A DNA stretch of 64,000 nucleotides, from NCBI GenBank assembly GCA_028691845.1, contig JAQUYL010000004.1, positions 90,982 to 154,981 on the forward strand, in the 5' to 3' direction. The stretch's first letter is position 1; each line of letters begins with the position of its first letter. Below are positions 40,028 to 48,868 of this stretch, piece after piece. Position numbers and translations under genes: made by a program. The notes below the pieces were generated by a model, which was not told the DNA's origin, did no database searches, and saw only the letters and a program-made list of their open reading frames with translations. This DNA is from Opitutaceae bacterium. Its GTDB lineage: Bacteria; Verrucomicrobiota; Verrucomicrobiia; Opitutales; Opitutaceae.

Positions 40028-40573
40028 TCAGCTCTTTGCCTCGCCTTCCGCCTTGGGCGCCTCTTGGGCTGGATCGGCGGCAGGAGCCGCCGCAGCCGCC
40101 GGAGCGGCCGTCTCGGCCTTGACGGAAGTTTTCTTGCCGCCTGATTTCTTCGCCTTCTTGGCCCCGCCACGATGCTTGTAGCCGGGATCCTCGGCGCCAA
40201 CGAATTCGATCAGTGCCATTTCGGCGGCATCGCTGATCCGCTGCGGACCCAATTTGTAAATGCGCGTATAGCCGCCCGATCGCTTTTCGAACTGCTTCAC
40301 CTTCTCATTGAAGAGGAGAGTGACCGCAGATTCGTCGCGCAAGTCGCGCAGAGCGAGGCGGCGAAGATGGATGGCGTCCTTCTTTTCGGAGGCAGCCGCG
40401 GCCTTCTTGGCCTTGGTGATGATCTTCTCGATGAAGGGGCGCAACGCCCGGGCCTTCGTGAGCGTAGTCTCGATGCGGCTGTGCTTGATGAGCGACGCGC
40501 CAAGATTGGAAAGCATGGCCGCGCGATGCTCGCGGGTCACGCCAAGGGAAGAGTGGTGTTTATTGTGACGCAT
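40028..40573 (-). CDS. rplQ: 50S ribosomal protein L17
   Basis: 181 residues; the core (1 to about 127) begins MRHNKHHSSLGVTREHRAAMLSNLGASLIKH as in L17 and contains GGYTRIYKLGPQRISDAAEMALIEFV. A tail of about 55 residues rich in Lys, Ala and Pro (KKAKKSGGKKTSVKAETAAP) extends past the normal end. Last gene of the alpha operon, 174 bases from rpoA with a hairpin between. Confidence 0.97.
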   Translation of the reverse strand: MRHNKHHSSLGVTREHRAAMLSNLGASLIKHSRIETTLTKARALRPFIEKIITKAKKAAAASEKKDAIHLRRLALRDLRDESAVTLLFNEKVKQFEKRSGGYTRIYKLGPQRISDAAEMALIEFVGAEDPGYKHRGGAKKAKKSGGKKTSVKAETAAPAAAAAPAADPAQEAPKAEGEAKS

Positions 40574-40700
40574 TGGCTTTGGTATTTATTCGGCTCCCGA
40601 TCGGCGATTCCGGTCGCAGCGTTGGGCGGCAGCGGACGGCGCAAGAGCCGGTGTTTTGACTGTAATTATCTTAGGTTTCCCGATGTGGGTATAATCCCAG

Positions 40701-40729
40701 GACTGCGGCGACGGATGTCGCCGGCAGTC
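40701..40729. promoter_or_regulatory. Intercistronic hairpin between rpoA and rplQ
   Basis: GACTGCGGCGAC and GTCGCCGGCAGTC pair over about 12 bases with a single-base bulge around a GGAT loop. No T-run follows on the minus strand, so it is more likely an mRNA stability or processing element than a terminator. Confidence 0.45.
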
Positions 40730-40747
40730 TCGCATCGAAAATTTGAT

Positions 40748-41755
40748 TTAGCTGACGGTTTCCTTCTTGGCGTCAAGGAGACGCTCGTCGAATTTCATGC
40801 CGAGCGAAAGCCCGAGCGCCTCGAGCTTCTCCTTGATTTCGTTGAGGGATTTCTTGCCGAAGTTGCGGTACTTGAGCATCTCCTGCTCGGTCTTCATCGC
40901 CAGCTCACCGACCGTGGTGATATTGGCGTTGTTGAGGCAGTTGGCGGCGCGGACCGATAGCTCGATCTCGTTGACCGACATGTTGAGCAGCTTGCGCAAC
41001 TTGTTCTGCTCCTCGGAGACCTCCTGCTGCTGGCTCTCAAACTCGTAGGAGTCCTGCGAGACACGATCAAACACGTCGAGGTGGTGCTTGAGGATGGAGG
41101 CTGCCTGCTTCAAGGCGTCGTCCGGCGTAATCCGGCCGTCGGTCCAGATTTCGAGAATGAGCTTGTCGTAATCGGTGATCTGGCCGACCCGGGTGTCTTC
41201 TACGGTGTAGCGGACAAGACGGACGGGCGAAAAGAGCGCGTCAATCGGGATGACGCCGATGGGCTGGTCTTCCTTCTTGTTGCTCTCGCCGGAACAATAA
41301 CCGCGGCCGGTCTTGACCTCGATCTCGGCCTCGAGACCGCGCTTGCGATCCACCGTGCAGATCAGCTGCTCGGGATTGACGATCCTGACGCCGGATTCGA
41401 GCTGGATGTCGGCCGCGGTGACCGGTCCATCGCGCTCGACCCTGAGGCGGAGTTTCATGGTTTCGCGCTTTTCAGAGACCAACAGGATCTTCTTGAGGTT
41501 AAGCACGACGTCCGTGACGTCCTCCACGACGCCGTCGATGCTCTGAAACTCATGCTGGACACCGTCGATCTTGATGGAGGAGATGGCACTTCCCTCGATG
41601 GAGCTGAGCAGGACGCGACGCAGGGAATTGCCGACGGTGTGGCCGTAGCCTGCTTCGAACGGCTCCGCGATGAACTTGGCGTAGGTGTTGGTGGCGCCCT
41701 CCTCTACCTTGGTGAGTTTGGAGGGAAGTTCGAATTTGCCGAGACGCTTGGGCAT
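40748..41755 (-). CDS. rpoA: RNA polymerase alpha subunit
   Basis: 335 residues. The N-terminal dimerisation domain has EPFEAGYGHTVGNSLRRVLLSSIEG; the C-terminal DNA-binding domain has IELSVRAANCLNNANITTVGEL and KYRNFGKKSLNEIKEKL. Length is normal. It lies between rpsD and rplQ as in the alpha operon of most bacteria. Confidence 0.99.
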   Translation of the reverse strand: MPKRLGKFELPSKLTKVEEGATNTYAKFIAEPFEAGYGHTVGNSLRRVLLSSIEGSAISSIKIDGVQHEFQSIDGVVEDVTDVVLNLKKILLVSEKRETMKLRLRVERDGPVTAADIQLESGVRIVNPEQLICTVDRKRGLEAEIEVKTGRGYCSGESNKKEDQPIGVIPIDALFSPVRLVRYTVEDTRVGQITDYDKLILEIWTDGRITPDDALKQAASILKHHLDVFDRVSQDSYEFESQQQEVSEEQNKLRKLLNMSVNEIELSVRAANCLNNANITTVGELAMKTEQEMLKYRNFGKKSLNEIKEKLEALGLSLGMKFDERLLDAKKETVS

Positions 41756-41816
41756 GACGGGAAAATGATAAAGGTTGAGGTTGGATGGGTGACGGCAGCG
41801 CGGCGCGGGGGATGGA

Positions 41817-42431
41817 TCAGAAGAAGCGCGAGTAATACTCGACGATTAGCTGATCGTTGATCGTGGGGTCCATCTCATCGCGCGTCGGCAGACGAACAAC
41901 GACGCCCTTGAGAGCCTCGTCCTGCCGCGTGAGCCAGCCGGGAACGTTGCGCATGCGGTTTTCCTCCAGCGCACGAGTGGCGAGCTGGCGGGAACTGTTG
42001 GTCGTCTTGACTTCGATTTGGTCGCCGGGTTGCACGTTGTAACTGGCGATGTCGACCTTGTGGCCGTTCACACGAATGTGCCCGTGGTTTACGAGCTGGC
42101 GCGCGGCGGCGCGGGTCTTGGCAAAACCCAGCAGATAGACAACGCTGTCCAGGCGGCTTTCCAGCAGCTGGAGAAAGCGTTCGCCGGTGACGCCACGCTC
42201 CCTTTTTGCGATGGCGAAAATCCGGCGGAATTGACGCTCGAGCAGGCCGTAGATGAAGCGGAGCTTCTGTTTCTCGGAAAGACCGGCGGCATACTCCGAC
42301 ATTTTCCGGCGAGACTTCGGGCCGTGCTGGCCGGGAGGATAGTTGCGGCGTTCAAGCACCTTGGTTGAACCGAGGATGTATTGGCCAAAGCGGCGGCTGA
42401 CGCGAGTGGAAGGTCCTGTATAGCGGGCCAT
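41817..42431 (-). CDS. rpsD: 30S ribosomal protein S4
   Basis: 204 residues, zinc-free form (no N-terminal CxxC set). The S4 RNA-binding domain is ESRLDSVVYLLGFAKTRAAARQLVNHGHIRVNGHKVDI; it starts 16S rRNA folding. It sits between rpsK and rpoA. S4 is the alpha-operon repressor in enterobacteria; no matching pseudoknot was tested here. Confidence 0.98.
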   Translation of the reverse strand: MARYTGPSTRVSRRFGQYILGSTKVLERRNYPPGQHGPKSRRKMSEYAAGLSEKQKLRFIYGLLERQFRRIFAIAKRERGVTGERFLQLLESRLDSVVYLLGFAKTRAAARQLVNHGHIRVNGHKVDIASYNVQPGDQIEVKTTNSSRQLATRALEENRMRNVPGWLTRQDEALKGVVVRLPTRDEMDPTINDQLIVEYYSRFF

Positions 42432-42466
42432 GGAAAAGGCTAGTTGAGTGTGACGGAATGGGCTGG

Positions 42467-43138
42467 TTAGACGCGCCGGCGCTTGCGGGGACGGCAGCCG
42501 TTGTGCGGGACGGGCGTAACATCTATGATGGAGGAAATTTCGAGACCGATGGCTTGGAGGCCGCGGATGGCTGAATCGCGGCCCAAACCGGGACCGCTCA
42601 CCCGAATCTGCACGTCCTTGAGGCCATGGGCCATGGCATTACGGGCCGCATCCTGCGCTACGACCTGGGCGGCATACGCCGTCGACTTGCGCGAGCCACG
42701 GAAATTGCATTTGCCGGCGCTGGACCATGCGATCACCTGGCCCTTGTGGTCGGTGATGGCGACAATCGTGTTGTTGAAGGAAGCGGTAACGTGGGCGACA
42801 CCGGAAGTGATGTTCTTCGACCCCTTGACCCTGCGCACCTTGATGGCGCCAAGCTCCTCCTTGAGCAAATCCTCGGCCGACGGGGCCTTGGGCACCCCAT
42901 GGACCAATTCGACAGGAGCGGCAGGCACCGGCGGCGGCGCCCCGGCCTCGCCGGCGGCGGGGGCAGCGGCGGGCTTGGCAGCGGCCTTGTCCCCCTTCTT
43001 TTCAGCAGGGGCCTTGGCCGCCTTGCCCTTGGCGGGCTTGTCTTCGGCAGCAGCCTCGGCCTTGCCAGCAACATCGGCAGGCGGAGCTTCTTTTTTGGGA
43101 GCTTTCTCTTTCTTGGATTCAGACTTTTCTTCGGCCAT
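42467..43138 (-). CDS. rpsK: 30S ribosomal protein S11 with long N-terminal extension
   Basis: 223 residues. The S11 core (from about residue 100) has [40 protein letters not shown] and ends [13 protein letters not shown]. Ahead of it lies about 100 residues very rich in Lys, Ala, Glu and Pro, low in complexity and likely disordered; the normal protein is about 129 residues. The ATG at 43138 is 12 bases from rpsM, and no nearer start fits that spacing, so the extension appears to be translated. Confidence 0.96.
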   Translation of the reverse strand: MAEEKSESKKEKAPKKEAPPADVAGKAEAAAEDKPAKGKAAKAPAEKKGDKAAAKPAAAPAAGEAGAPPPVPAAPVELVHGVPKAPSAEDLLKEELGAIKVRRVKGSKNITSGVAHVTASFNNTIVAITDHKGQVIAWSSAGKCNFRGSRKSTAYAAQVVAQDAARNAMAHGLKDVQIRVSGPGLGRDSAIRGLQAIGLEISSIIDVTPVPHNGCRPRKRRRV

Positions 43139-43150
43139 GGAGGGAATGGG

Positions 43151-43531
43151 TTACACTTCTTTAACCTTGGTGACGCCCACCGTCTTGCGCGGGCCCTTGC
43201 GGGTGCGGGCGTTGGTGCTGGTACGCTGGCCGCGAACCGGCAGACCGCGACGGTGGCGAACCCCCCGGTAGCAGTTGATCGCCTGCAAGCGTTTTAGATT
43301 GCCGGCAATCTCGCGGCGGAGATCGCCTTCCACCACCCACTTGTTCTCGGTGATGAGGTGGAGAATCTTGGAAAGTTGCTCCTCCGTCAGATCGGAAGAA
43401 CGGAGGTTGGGATCGAGACCGACGGTCGCGACGATTTTTTCGGCACGGGCGGGGCCAATGCCGTAGATGTAGCGCAGGGAGTATGCGACTTTCTTTTTGG
43501 CGGGGAGTTCAACGCCGAGGAGACGTGGCAT
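43151..43531 (-). CDS. rpsM: 30S ribosomal protein S13
   Basis: 126 residues. The start [33 protein letters not shown] and the end [22 protein letters not shown] are diagnostic. It contacts the P-site tRNA and 50S bridges in the small-subunit head. In many bacteria infA and rpmJ precede it; only 59 bases separate it from map here, so both are absent from this place. Confidence 0.98.
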   Translation of the reverse strand: MPRLLGVELPAKKKVAYSLRYIYGIGPARAEKIVATVGLDPNLRSSDLTEEQLSKILHLITENKWVVEGDLRREIAGNLKRLQAINCYRGVRHRRGLPVRGQRTSTNARTRKGPRKTVGVTKVKEV

Positions 43532-43590
43532 GGTGGTTGTGAGGAGACGAGTTCGTCCTGCGCCGGCAGGCGGAGGACACGAGTGTTATT

Positions 43591-44394
43591 TTAGGAATTG
43601 GTTGTGGATGGTGAGACGGAAACGGAAACGGGGCGCGGAATCGTGAGGATTTCCGGACCGTTATCGGTGGTGAGCACGGTATGTTCGAAATGCGCCGAGG
43701 GCAGGCCGTCGATGGTGACCGTCGTCCAGCCGTCGGCGAGGGTGCGGATCTCGTACCGGCCGAGATTGACCATGGGCTCAATCGCGAGGGTCATCCCGGG
43801 TTTGATGACCTCACCCCGGCCGCGTTTGCCGAAGTTGGGAATCTGCGGTTCCTCGTGCATCTTGCGGCCGACGCCGTGGCCGACCATTTCGCGCACAATG
43901 CTGAAACCGTGGCCTTCGGCACAGGTCTGGACGGCGTGCGAGATGTCGCCGATCCGGTTTCCTACCTGCGCCTGTGCGATCCCCAGGTGCAGAGCCTGCT
44001 CCGTAACCCGAAGCAGTTCCTCGACCCGCGGTTCGATGCGGCCGATGGGTACGGTGGCGGCGTTGTCGCCGACGTAGCCATTGTATTCGACCACCACATC
44101 GATCGAGATGATATCGCCCTCGCGGATGATGCGGCGAATGCTGCCGATCCCATGGACGACCTCCTCGTTAAGGGAGATGCAGGTATGGGCCGGATAGCGG
44201 CGGGAACCATGGGAGTAACCGTAGCAGGCGCTCCGAGCGCCAAAGCCGGCGATGAGGTCGCGTCCGATCTGGTCGAGATCGTAGGTGGTGATGCCAGGCC
44301 GGGCTTGCTCCTTCATTTGCGCCAGCACGGCGGCGGCGATGGCGCAGGATTCGCGCATACGCGCGATGCCTTCCTTGTTCTTGATCGGTATCAT
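43591..44394 (-). CDS. map: Methionine aminopeptidase type I
   Basis: 267 residues. Metal ligands are in IDVVVEYNGYVGDNAATVPIG (Asp pair), MVGHGVGRKMHEEPQIPNFG (His), TLAIEPMVN (Glu) and FEHTVLTT (Glu). It removes the initiator Met. The start codon shares one base with the stop of the Adk-like gene (TAATG), so the two are translationally coupled. A Ser/Val/Pro-rich end of about 15 residues is extra. Confidence 0.97.
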   Translation of the reverse strand: MIPIKNKEGIARMRESCAIAAAVLAQMKEQARPGITTYDLDQIGRDLIAGFGARSACYGYSHGSRRYPAHTCISLNEEVVHGIGSIRRIIREGDIISIDVVVEYNGYVGDNAATVPIGRIEPRVEELLRVTEQALHLGIAQAQVGNRIGDISHAVQTCAEGHGFSIVREMVGHGVGRKMHEEPQIPNFGKRGRGEVIKPGMTLAIEPMVNLGRYEIRTLADGWTTVTIDGLPSAHFEHTVLTTDNGPEILTIPRPVSVSVSPSTTNS

Positions 44395-44867
44395 TAAGCG
44401 GCAGTAGGAAAGGCGGGGCTCATCACGAGCCCCAGCGTGCGATAATGCGCAACGACAGGCTGGGCGGATAATGGGTCAGCCGTGAAACACGCGGTGAGGG
44501 CCTCGCCGCGGGTCTCGAGCCATTCGTCGAACACTTTCGCATGGAGCAGCGTAGCCGGAAAACCTTCCAGAAGGAATCCCGCATCGAGTTTGCGCGCCCA
44601 GTACCACTTGCGGAAAATCGCCAACATCGCCTGCGCAGACACGGCGGAACCGCGCTGGCAAGCCATTCCGGCTTGTTGTCCGAGCTGTGTACGGCGCGAA
44701 ATCTCCTGTTGCACAAGTGACGCAGGAGAGACGTGCTCAATATTCAAAGAACAAGCCTGGTTCACGAGTTCCGCTGAGCGCGGATGAGTTGGATCCAGGA
44801 GCAAAATCTTCGCCTTCGGGTTTCCGAGAGCGGAAAAGGCACAGGAAGTTGTTGGCCTTTTCACCAA
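44394..44867 (-). CDS. Degenerate adenylate kinase-like protein (adk relic)
   Basis: 157 residues in the exact place of adk, between secY (9 bases) and map (1-base overlap). Adk landmarks survive in order: strand AKILLLD, IEHVSPASLVQQEISRRTQLGQQA (cf. HISTGDLLR...GTxLG), and GFLLEGFPATLLHAKVFDEWL (cf. GFILDGFPRTxxQA). The P-loop GxPGxGKGT is replaced by DPTHPRSAE, the DGFPRT Arg is Ala, and the LID and most of the C-terminal part are missing (Adk is about 214). It cannot be a normal kinase, yet the frame is intact. True adk should be elsewhere. Confidence 0.75.
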   Translation of the reverse strand: MVKRPTTSCAFSALGNPKAKILLLDPTHPRSAELVNQACSLNIEHVSPASLVQQEISRRTQLGQQAGMACQRGSAVSAQAMLAIFRKWYWARKLDAGFLLEGFPATLLHAKVFDEWLETRGEALTACFTADPLSAQPVVAHYRTLGLVMSPAFPTAA

Positions 44868-44876
44868 TGTAAAGTG

Positions 44877-46376
44877 CTAAAGAGCAAGATTGCGGACAGC
44901 CCACGCAATAATGCCAATCAAAAAGATGATGCCAAGCGCAAGCCACAGTACACCAACTGTTTTCATATCGGCTGCATCGCCGAGAGCCATTTGGGCGGTA
45001 CCGCTGCGGCCGCGGATGCGCCCCTTGCGGAGGAAGCCGTCGTAGTGGCGCTGCAGGAGGAAGGTCTCGATCTGGCGCATTGTATCGAGCATGACGCCAA
45101 CCGTAATCAGCATGCCCGTGCCGCCGAAAAAGTACGCGATGCGGGAGGGGACCTGCAGTTCAAAAAGCAGGACGTCCGGCATGACCGCAATGACGGTCAG
45201 GAAGATGGCGCCTGCAAGGGTGAGACGCGTCATGCTGAAATCCAAGAAATGGGCCGTCGGCTGGCCCGGACGCACGCCAGGCACGTAACCCCCGTATTTC
45301 TTCAGATCGTCGGCGATCTGAATGGGCTTGAACATGACGGACACCCAGAAATAGCTGAAAAACAGGATGAGCGTCGAGTATCCGAAATAGTATACCCAGT
45401 TGCCCCGGAGCAGATTGTTGGAAAACTCCACCAGGAATTTAATGTTAAGCGCGGCGCCCAGTTGGGACAGAATCTGTTGGGGGAAAAGCAGGATGGCGCT
45501 GGCGAAAATGACCGGCATGACGCCCGAGTAGTTGACCTTGAGCGGAAGGAAAGAGCTCTGTCCTCCATATACCTTCTGCCCCACCACGCGTTTGGCGTAT
45601 TGCACCGGGATCTTCCGCTGGCCTTGCGTGACCAGGACGATGCCCGCAATGACGATCACAAAGAGCGCGACCATGACAATGCCCTGCGGCAGCCCCAGGC
45701 GCGCGACCCCGACCGGTGCGAAAAAGAGCTGATAGGTGGCCGTGGCTGCGCCCGGAATGTCGGCCAGAATGCCGACAGTGATCAAGAGGGAGACCCCGTT
45801 GCCGATCCCCCGCTGGGTGACCTGTTCGCCCAGCCACATGAGCAGCATCGTGCCGGCGGTCATGAACACAGTGGACTGGACCAGAAACCAGAACCGGCCG
45901 ACGATCACAATCGATCCGTAGTGGTTGATATCGTATCCCGAAAACAGTCGCGACGGATTTTCGAGCGCCAGAATGAGCAGCGTGCCCTGCACAAGGCAGA
46001 TGCCGACGGTCAGATAACGCGTCAATTGGGTGAGCTTTTGACGGCCGACGTCACCCTCCTGCTGCAGACGACTGAGGGAGGGCACCACCGCCGTCATGAG
46101 CTGGAAGATAATGGATGCACTGATGTAGGGCATGATGCCCAGCGCGCACACGGCGCCTTTCACGAGGGCGCCGCCCGTAAACATGTTGTAGAGACCGACG
46201 AGCGCGCCGCCTCCGCCCGCCGTCTGATCGGCAAAGAACTGCTGCAGTGGCACCGGATCGACGCCGGGCAGCGGGATGTGGGCACCGACGCGCGCCACGA
46301 AGAGCAGCGCCAGCGTGTAGAGAATCCGCGAGCGAAGCTCGGGAATCTTCATCGAATTCGTGAAAGCGGAAAACAT
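44877..46376 (-). CDS. secY: Preprotein translocase subunit SecY
   Basis: 499 residues. Ten-span core with GVDPVPLQQFF, LGIMPYISASIIFQLMT, QRGIGNGVSLLI, PGVRPGQPTAHFLD and the cytosolic tail RQIETFLLQRHYDGFLRKGRIRGR. SecY forms the export channel driven by SecA (encoded at 21 kb). About 35 residues follow the usual end, with a further hydrophobic span (VGVLWLALGIIFLIGIIAWAV). Order rplO-secY matches the spc operon. Confidence 0.97.
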   Translation of the reverse strand: MFSAFTNSMKIPELRSRILYTLALLFVARVGAHIPLPGVDPVPLQQFFADQTAGGGGALVGLYNMFTGGALVKGAVCALGIMPYISASIIFQLMTAVVPSLSRLQQEGDVGRQKLTQLTRYLTVGICLVQGTLLILALENPSRLFSGYDINHYGSIVIVGRFWFLVQSTVFMTAGTMLLMWLGEQVTQRGIGNGVSLLITVGILADIPGAATATYQLFFAPVGVARLGLPQGIVMVALFVIVIAGIVLVTQGQRKIPVQYAKRVVGQKVYGGQSSFLPLKVNYSGVMPVIFASAILLFPQQILSQLGAALNIKFLVEFSNNLLRGNWVYYFGYSTLILFFSYFWVSVMFKPIQIADDLKKYGGYVPGVRPGQPTAHFLDFSMTRLTLAGAIFLTVIAVMPDVLLFELQVPSRIAYFFGGTGMLITVGVMLDTMRQIETFLLQRHYDGFLRKGRIRGRSGTAQMALGDAADMKTVGVLWLALGIIFLIGIIAWAVRNLAL

Positions 46377-46437
46377 TAGTGAGTCGGGAGTCGGAGCTTA
46401 GTGAAATCGCGCGGCGCGGGGCCAGCGCCCTACCCCA

Positions 46438-46884
46438 TCATGCGATGATGGCCTGGCCGCCGGCCTTCTCGATCTTGGCCTTGGCGGAGGCGGAGAATTT
46501 CGCGGCGGTGATCTGGAGAGCCCGCGTGAGTTCGCCGTCACCCAGCACTTTCACCAGCGCGGAACCGGGACGGATCAAACCGTGCTGACCCAGCACCGTG
46601 GGATTCACCTCGGTAATCGCCGCGTCAAGCCGGGCCAAATCCCCCACGTTGACCACGGCATAGGTCGTGCGAAATTCGTAGTTGCTGAAACCGCGGTGCG
46701 GAAGCTTGCGGTACAAAGGCATCTGGCCGCCTTCGAAGCCGGGGCGGACGCTGCCGCCTGATCGGGCCGTCTGGCCCTTGCCGCCGCGACCGCTGGTCTT
46801 GCCATGGCCGCCGCCTTCGCCGCAACCGACACGCTTGCGCCGATGAACGGCACCTTGGACATTTTTGAGTTCGTGAAGTTTCAT
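46438..46884 (-). CDS. rplO: 50S ribosomal protein L15
   Basis: 148 residues starting MKLHELKNVQGAVHRRKRVGCGEGGGHGKTSGRGGKGQ, with FEGGQMPLYRKLPHRGF, the L15 signature. It assembles late into the large subunit. In most spc operons rpmD (L30) lies before it; the 63-base gap to rpsE rules that out. Confidence 0.98.
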   Translation of the reverse strand: MKLHELKNVQGAVHRRKRVGCGEGGGHGKTSGRGGKGQTARSGGSVRPGFEGGQMPLYRKLPHRGFSNYEFRTTYAVVNVGDLARLDAAITEVNPTVLGQHGLIRPGSALVKVLGDGELTRALQITAAKFSASAKAKIEKAGGQAIIA

Positions 46885-46947
46885 ATTCTTTCCTGGGAAG
46901 CGCCCCGCCCGAATCGGGCTCGGACAGGACTCGGATTTGGGAAAAGA

Positions 46948-47454
46948 TCAGCGACGCAATGCCCTCACATCCTCGTCGAGGCGCAGTTTGAGCAGGCCGT
47001 TGAGCGTGGCGTGAACCACGGCGATGTGGTTTTTTGATCCAAGCGACTTGGAGAGGACATTGTGAACGCCCGCGGCCTCAAGCACGGCGCGGACGCCGCC
47101 GCCCGCAATGATGCCGGTGCCGTTGCTTGCAGGGCGCAGGAAGACCTTGCCGCCGTCATATTCACCCAGCACCTCGTGCGGAATCGTGCCACCCTTGAGC
47201 TTCACCGAGATCATGCGTTTCCGGGCCGCCTCGGTGCTTTTCTTGATGGCGTCGGGCACCTCGTTGGCTTTGCCGTAGCCGATGCCGACTTTGCCCTGGC
47301 GGTCGCCGACGACCGCGAGCGCGGAGAAACTGAAGCGGCGGCCGCCCTTCACGACCTTCGCGCAGCGGTTAATGAAGACGACCTTCTCGACTAGCGCGGG
47401 GGCGTCGGAGGCGCCCTCAGCGGGCGCGGAAGCGTTCTTGTAGTTCGGAGTCAT
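46948..47454 (-). CDS. rpsE: 30S ribosomal protein S5
   Basis: 168 residues. Core signature [22 protein letters not shown] followed by [17 protein letters not shown], then [25 protein letters not shown]. It takes part in decoding fidelity and mRNA unwinding. About 20 extra residues precede the core. It follows rplR by 9 bases. Confidence 0.98.
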   Translation of the reverse strand: MTPNYKNASAPAEGASDAPALVEKVVFINRCAKVVKGGRRFSFSALAVVGDRQGKVGIGYGKANEVPDAIKKSTEAARKRMISVKLKGGTIPHEVLGEYDGGKVFLRPASNGTGIIAGGGVRAVLEAAGVHNVLSKSLGSKNHIAVVHATLNGLLKLRLDEDVRALRR

Positions 47455-47463
47455 GGGCGGAGA

Positions 47464-47826
47464 TTAGAACTTGAGGCCGCCTTCGCGCGCGGCATCGGCG
47501 AAGGTTTTGACGCGGCCATGGTAGAGCCGGCCATTGCGGTCGAAGACGACGGAGGCGATGCCGGCCGTTTTGGCCCGGCTGGCAAAGGCGACGCCGAGGG
47601 CCTTGGCGCTGGCGATATTGCTCTTCAATTTCTGCTTGCGCAGCTCGGGATCGAGGGTGGACAGGAAAAGAAGCGTGGTCGCAGTGTCGTCGTTGATCGC
47701 CTGGGCATAGATGTGCTTGCCGGAGAACTTGACGCTGAGGCGCGGGCGCGCGGCGGTGCCGGCGACCTTTTTGCGGATGCGCCATTTGCGCTTCTGGAGA
47801 ATCTGGGCTTTGTGGACTGTATTCAT
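47464..47826 (-). CDS. rplR: 50S ribosomal protein L18
   Basis: 120 residues: [28 protein letters not shown], then [43 protein letters not shown], the usual L18 end. It binds 5S rRNA with L5. It lies between rplF and rpsE, 35 bases after rplF. Confidence 0.98.
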   Translation of the reverse strand: MNTVHKAQILQKRKWRIRKKVAGTAARPRLSVKFSGKHIYAQAINDDTATTLLFLSTLDPELRKQKLKSNIASAKALGVAFASRAKTAGIASVVFDRNGRLYHGRVKTFADAAREGGLKF

Positions 47827-47861
47827 GGGTTATGCGGCCCTGGAGAATTGCGGGGATGCTA

Positions 47862-48398
47862 TTAGGCGACGGTCTTGCCTTCCTTGCGGCGGACCCGTTC
47901 GCCCACGATGCGCACACCCTTACCCTTGTACGGCTCGGGGGGATAGAAGGAGCGGATTTCCGCCGTCACCTGGCCGACCATCTGTTTGTCGGCGCCCTCG
48001 ACCTTGAGCTTCGTCTGGTCGGTGACGGTGATTTTGACGCCGTCGGGGATGTCAAAAAGGATCGGATGAGAGTAGCCCAGAGCGAGGTCGAGCTGCTTGC
48101 CCTTGAGGTTGGCCTTGAAGCCGACGCCCTGGATTTCGAGCTCCTTGACGTAACCGACCGAGGCGCCCTTGACCATGCCGGCGATGACGGAACGGGCCGT
48201 GCCGTACATGGCGTTGGCGAAGCGCGATTCCTCGACCGGCTTGACGACGATCTTGTTGTCGGCCTTCTCGATTTTCACGACATCGGCGAAGGACTTCTGG
48301 ACCTTGCCTTTGGGGCCATCGACGAGGACGGTCTGCCCCTTGATGTCGATCTTGACCTTGTCGGGGATGGGAATGGGTTGTTTGCCGATTCTGCTCAT
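47862..48398 (-). CDS. rplF: 50S ribosomal protein L6
   Basis: 178 residues: MSRIGKQPIPIPDKVKIDI, KGPKG, the GVGFKANLKGKQLDLALGYSHP turn and the C-terminal signature PPEPYKGKGVRIVGERVRRKEGK. It sits near the factor-binding centre of the large subunit. Normal length and order. Confidence 0.98.
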   Translation of the reverse strand: MSRIGKQPIPIPDKVKIDIKGQTVLVDGPKGKVQKSFADVVKIEKADNKIVVKPVEESRFANAMYGTARSVIAGMVKGASVGYVKELEIQGVGFKANLKGKQLDLALGYSHPILFDIPDGVKITVTDQTKLKVEGADKQMVGQVTAEIRSFYPPEPYKGKGVRIVGERVRRKEGKTVA

Positions 48399-48413
48399 GG
48401 TTGGCGGGTCTCC

Positions 48414-48806
48414 TTACCAGACGGTGCAGACGAGTTCGCCGCCCAGCTTGTTGCGGCGGGCGTCCAGGTCCTTCATGAGGCCCTTGGACGTCGAGACGAT
48501 GGCGATGCCGAGGCCGTTAAGCACGCGCGGCAGCTCCTGATAGCCGTAGTAAAGACGGCGGCCAGGCGTGCTGATGCGGCGGATGCCAGTGAGCACCGGC
48601 GCACTGTCGACATACTTGAGTTTCACGACAAGGGTCTTGTGCCCCTGCTTGTCGGCGCCGGTGGAAAAATCGTTCACGAAACCCTCGGTTTTGAGGATGG
48701 TGGCGATGCTCTCCTTGAGCTGCGAATGCGGGCTGACGCACTCATCGCGGCCCGCCTTGCTGGCGTTGCGCAGGCGGGTGAGGAAGTCACTGATGGGATC
48801 GGTCAT
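48414..48806 (-). CDS. rpsH: 30S ribosomal protein S8
   Basis: 130 residues: MTDPISDFLTRLRNASKAG, then RRISTPGRRLYYGYQELPRVLNGLGIAIVSTSKGLM, and the C-terminal GGELVCTVW. It binds central-domain 16S rRNA, and in E. coli represses the spc operon. Normal length, 15 bases before rplF. Confidence 0.98.
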   Translation of the reverse strand: MTDPISDFLTRLRNASKAGRDECVSPHSQLKESIATILKTEGFVNDFSTGADKQGHKTLVVKLKYVDSAPVLTGIRRISTPGRRLYYGYQELPRVLNGLGIAIVSTSKGLMKDLDARRNKLGGELVCTVW

Positions 48807-48868
48807 GGAAGGATGTTGGGAGTTGGAGCTGCCGGCGGATCATATCCGACTTCCGCAGGCAAAAGGGA

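Noticed and set aside
44784..46379. A 531-codon plus-strand frame antisense to secY
   Set aside because: Polar His/Gln/Arg-rich product without domains, explained by antisense of a membrane protein.
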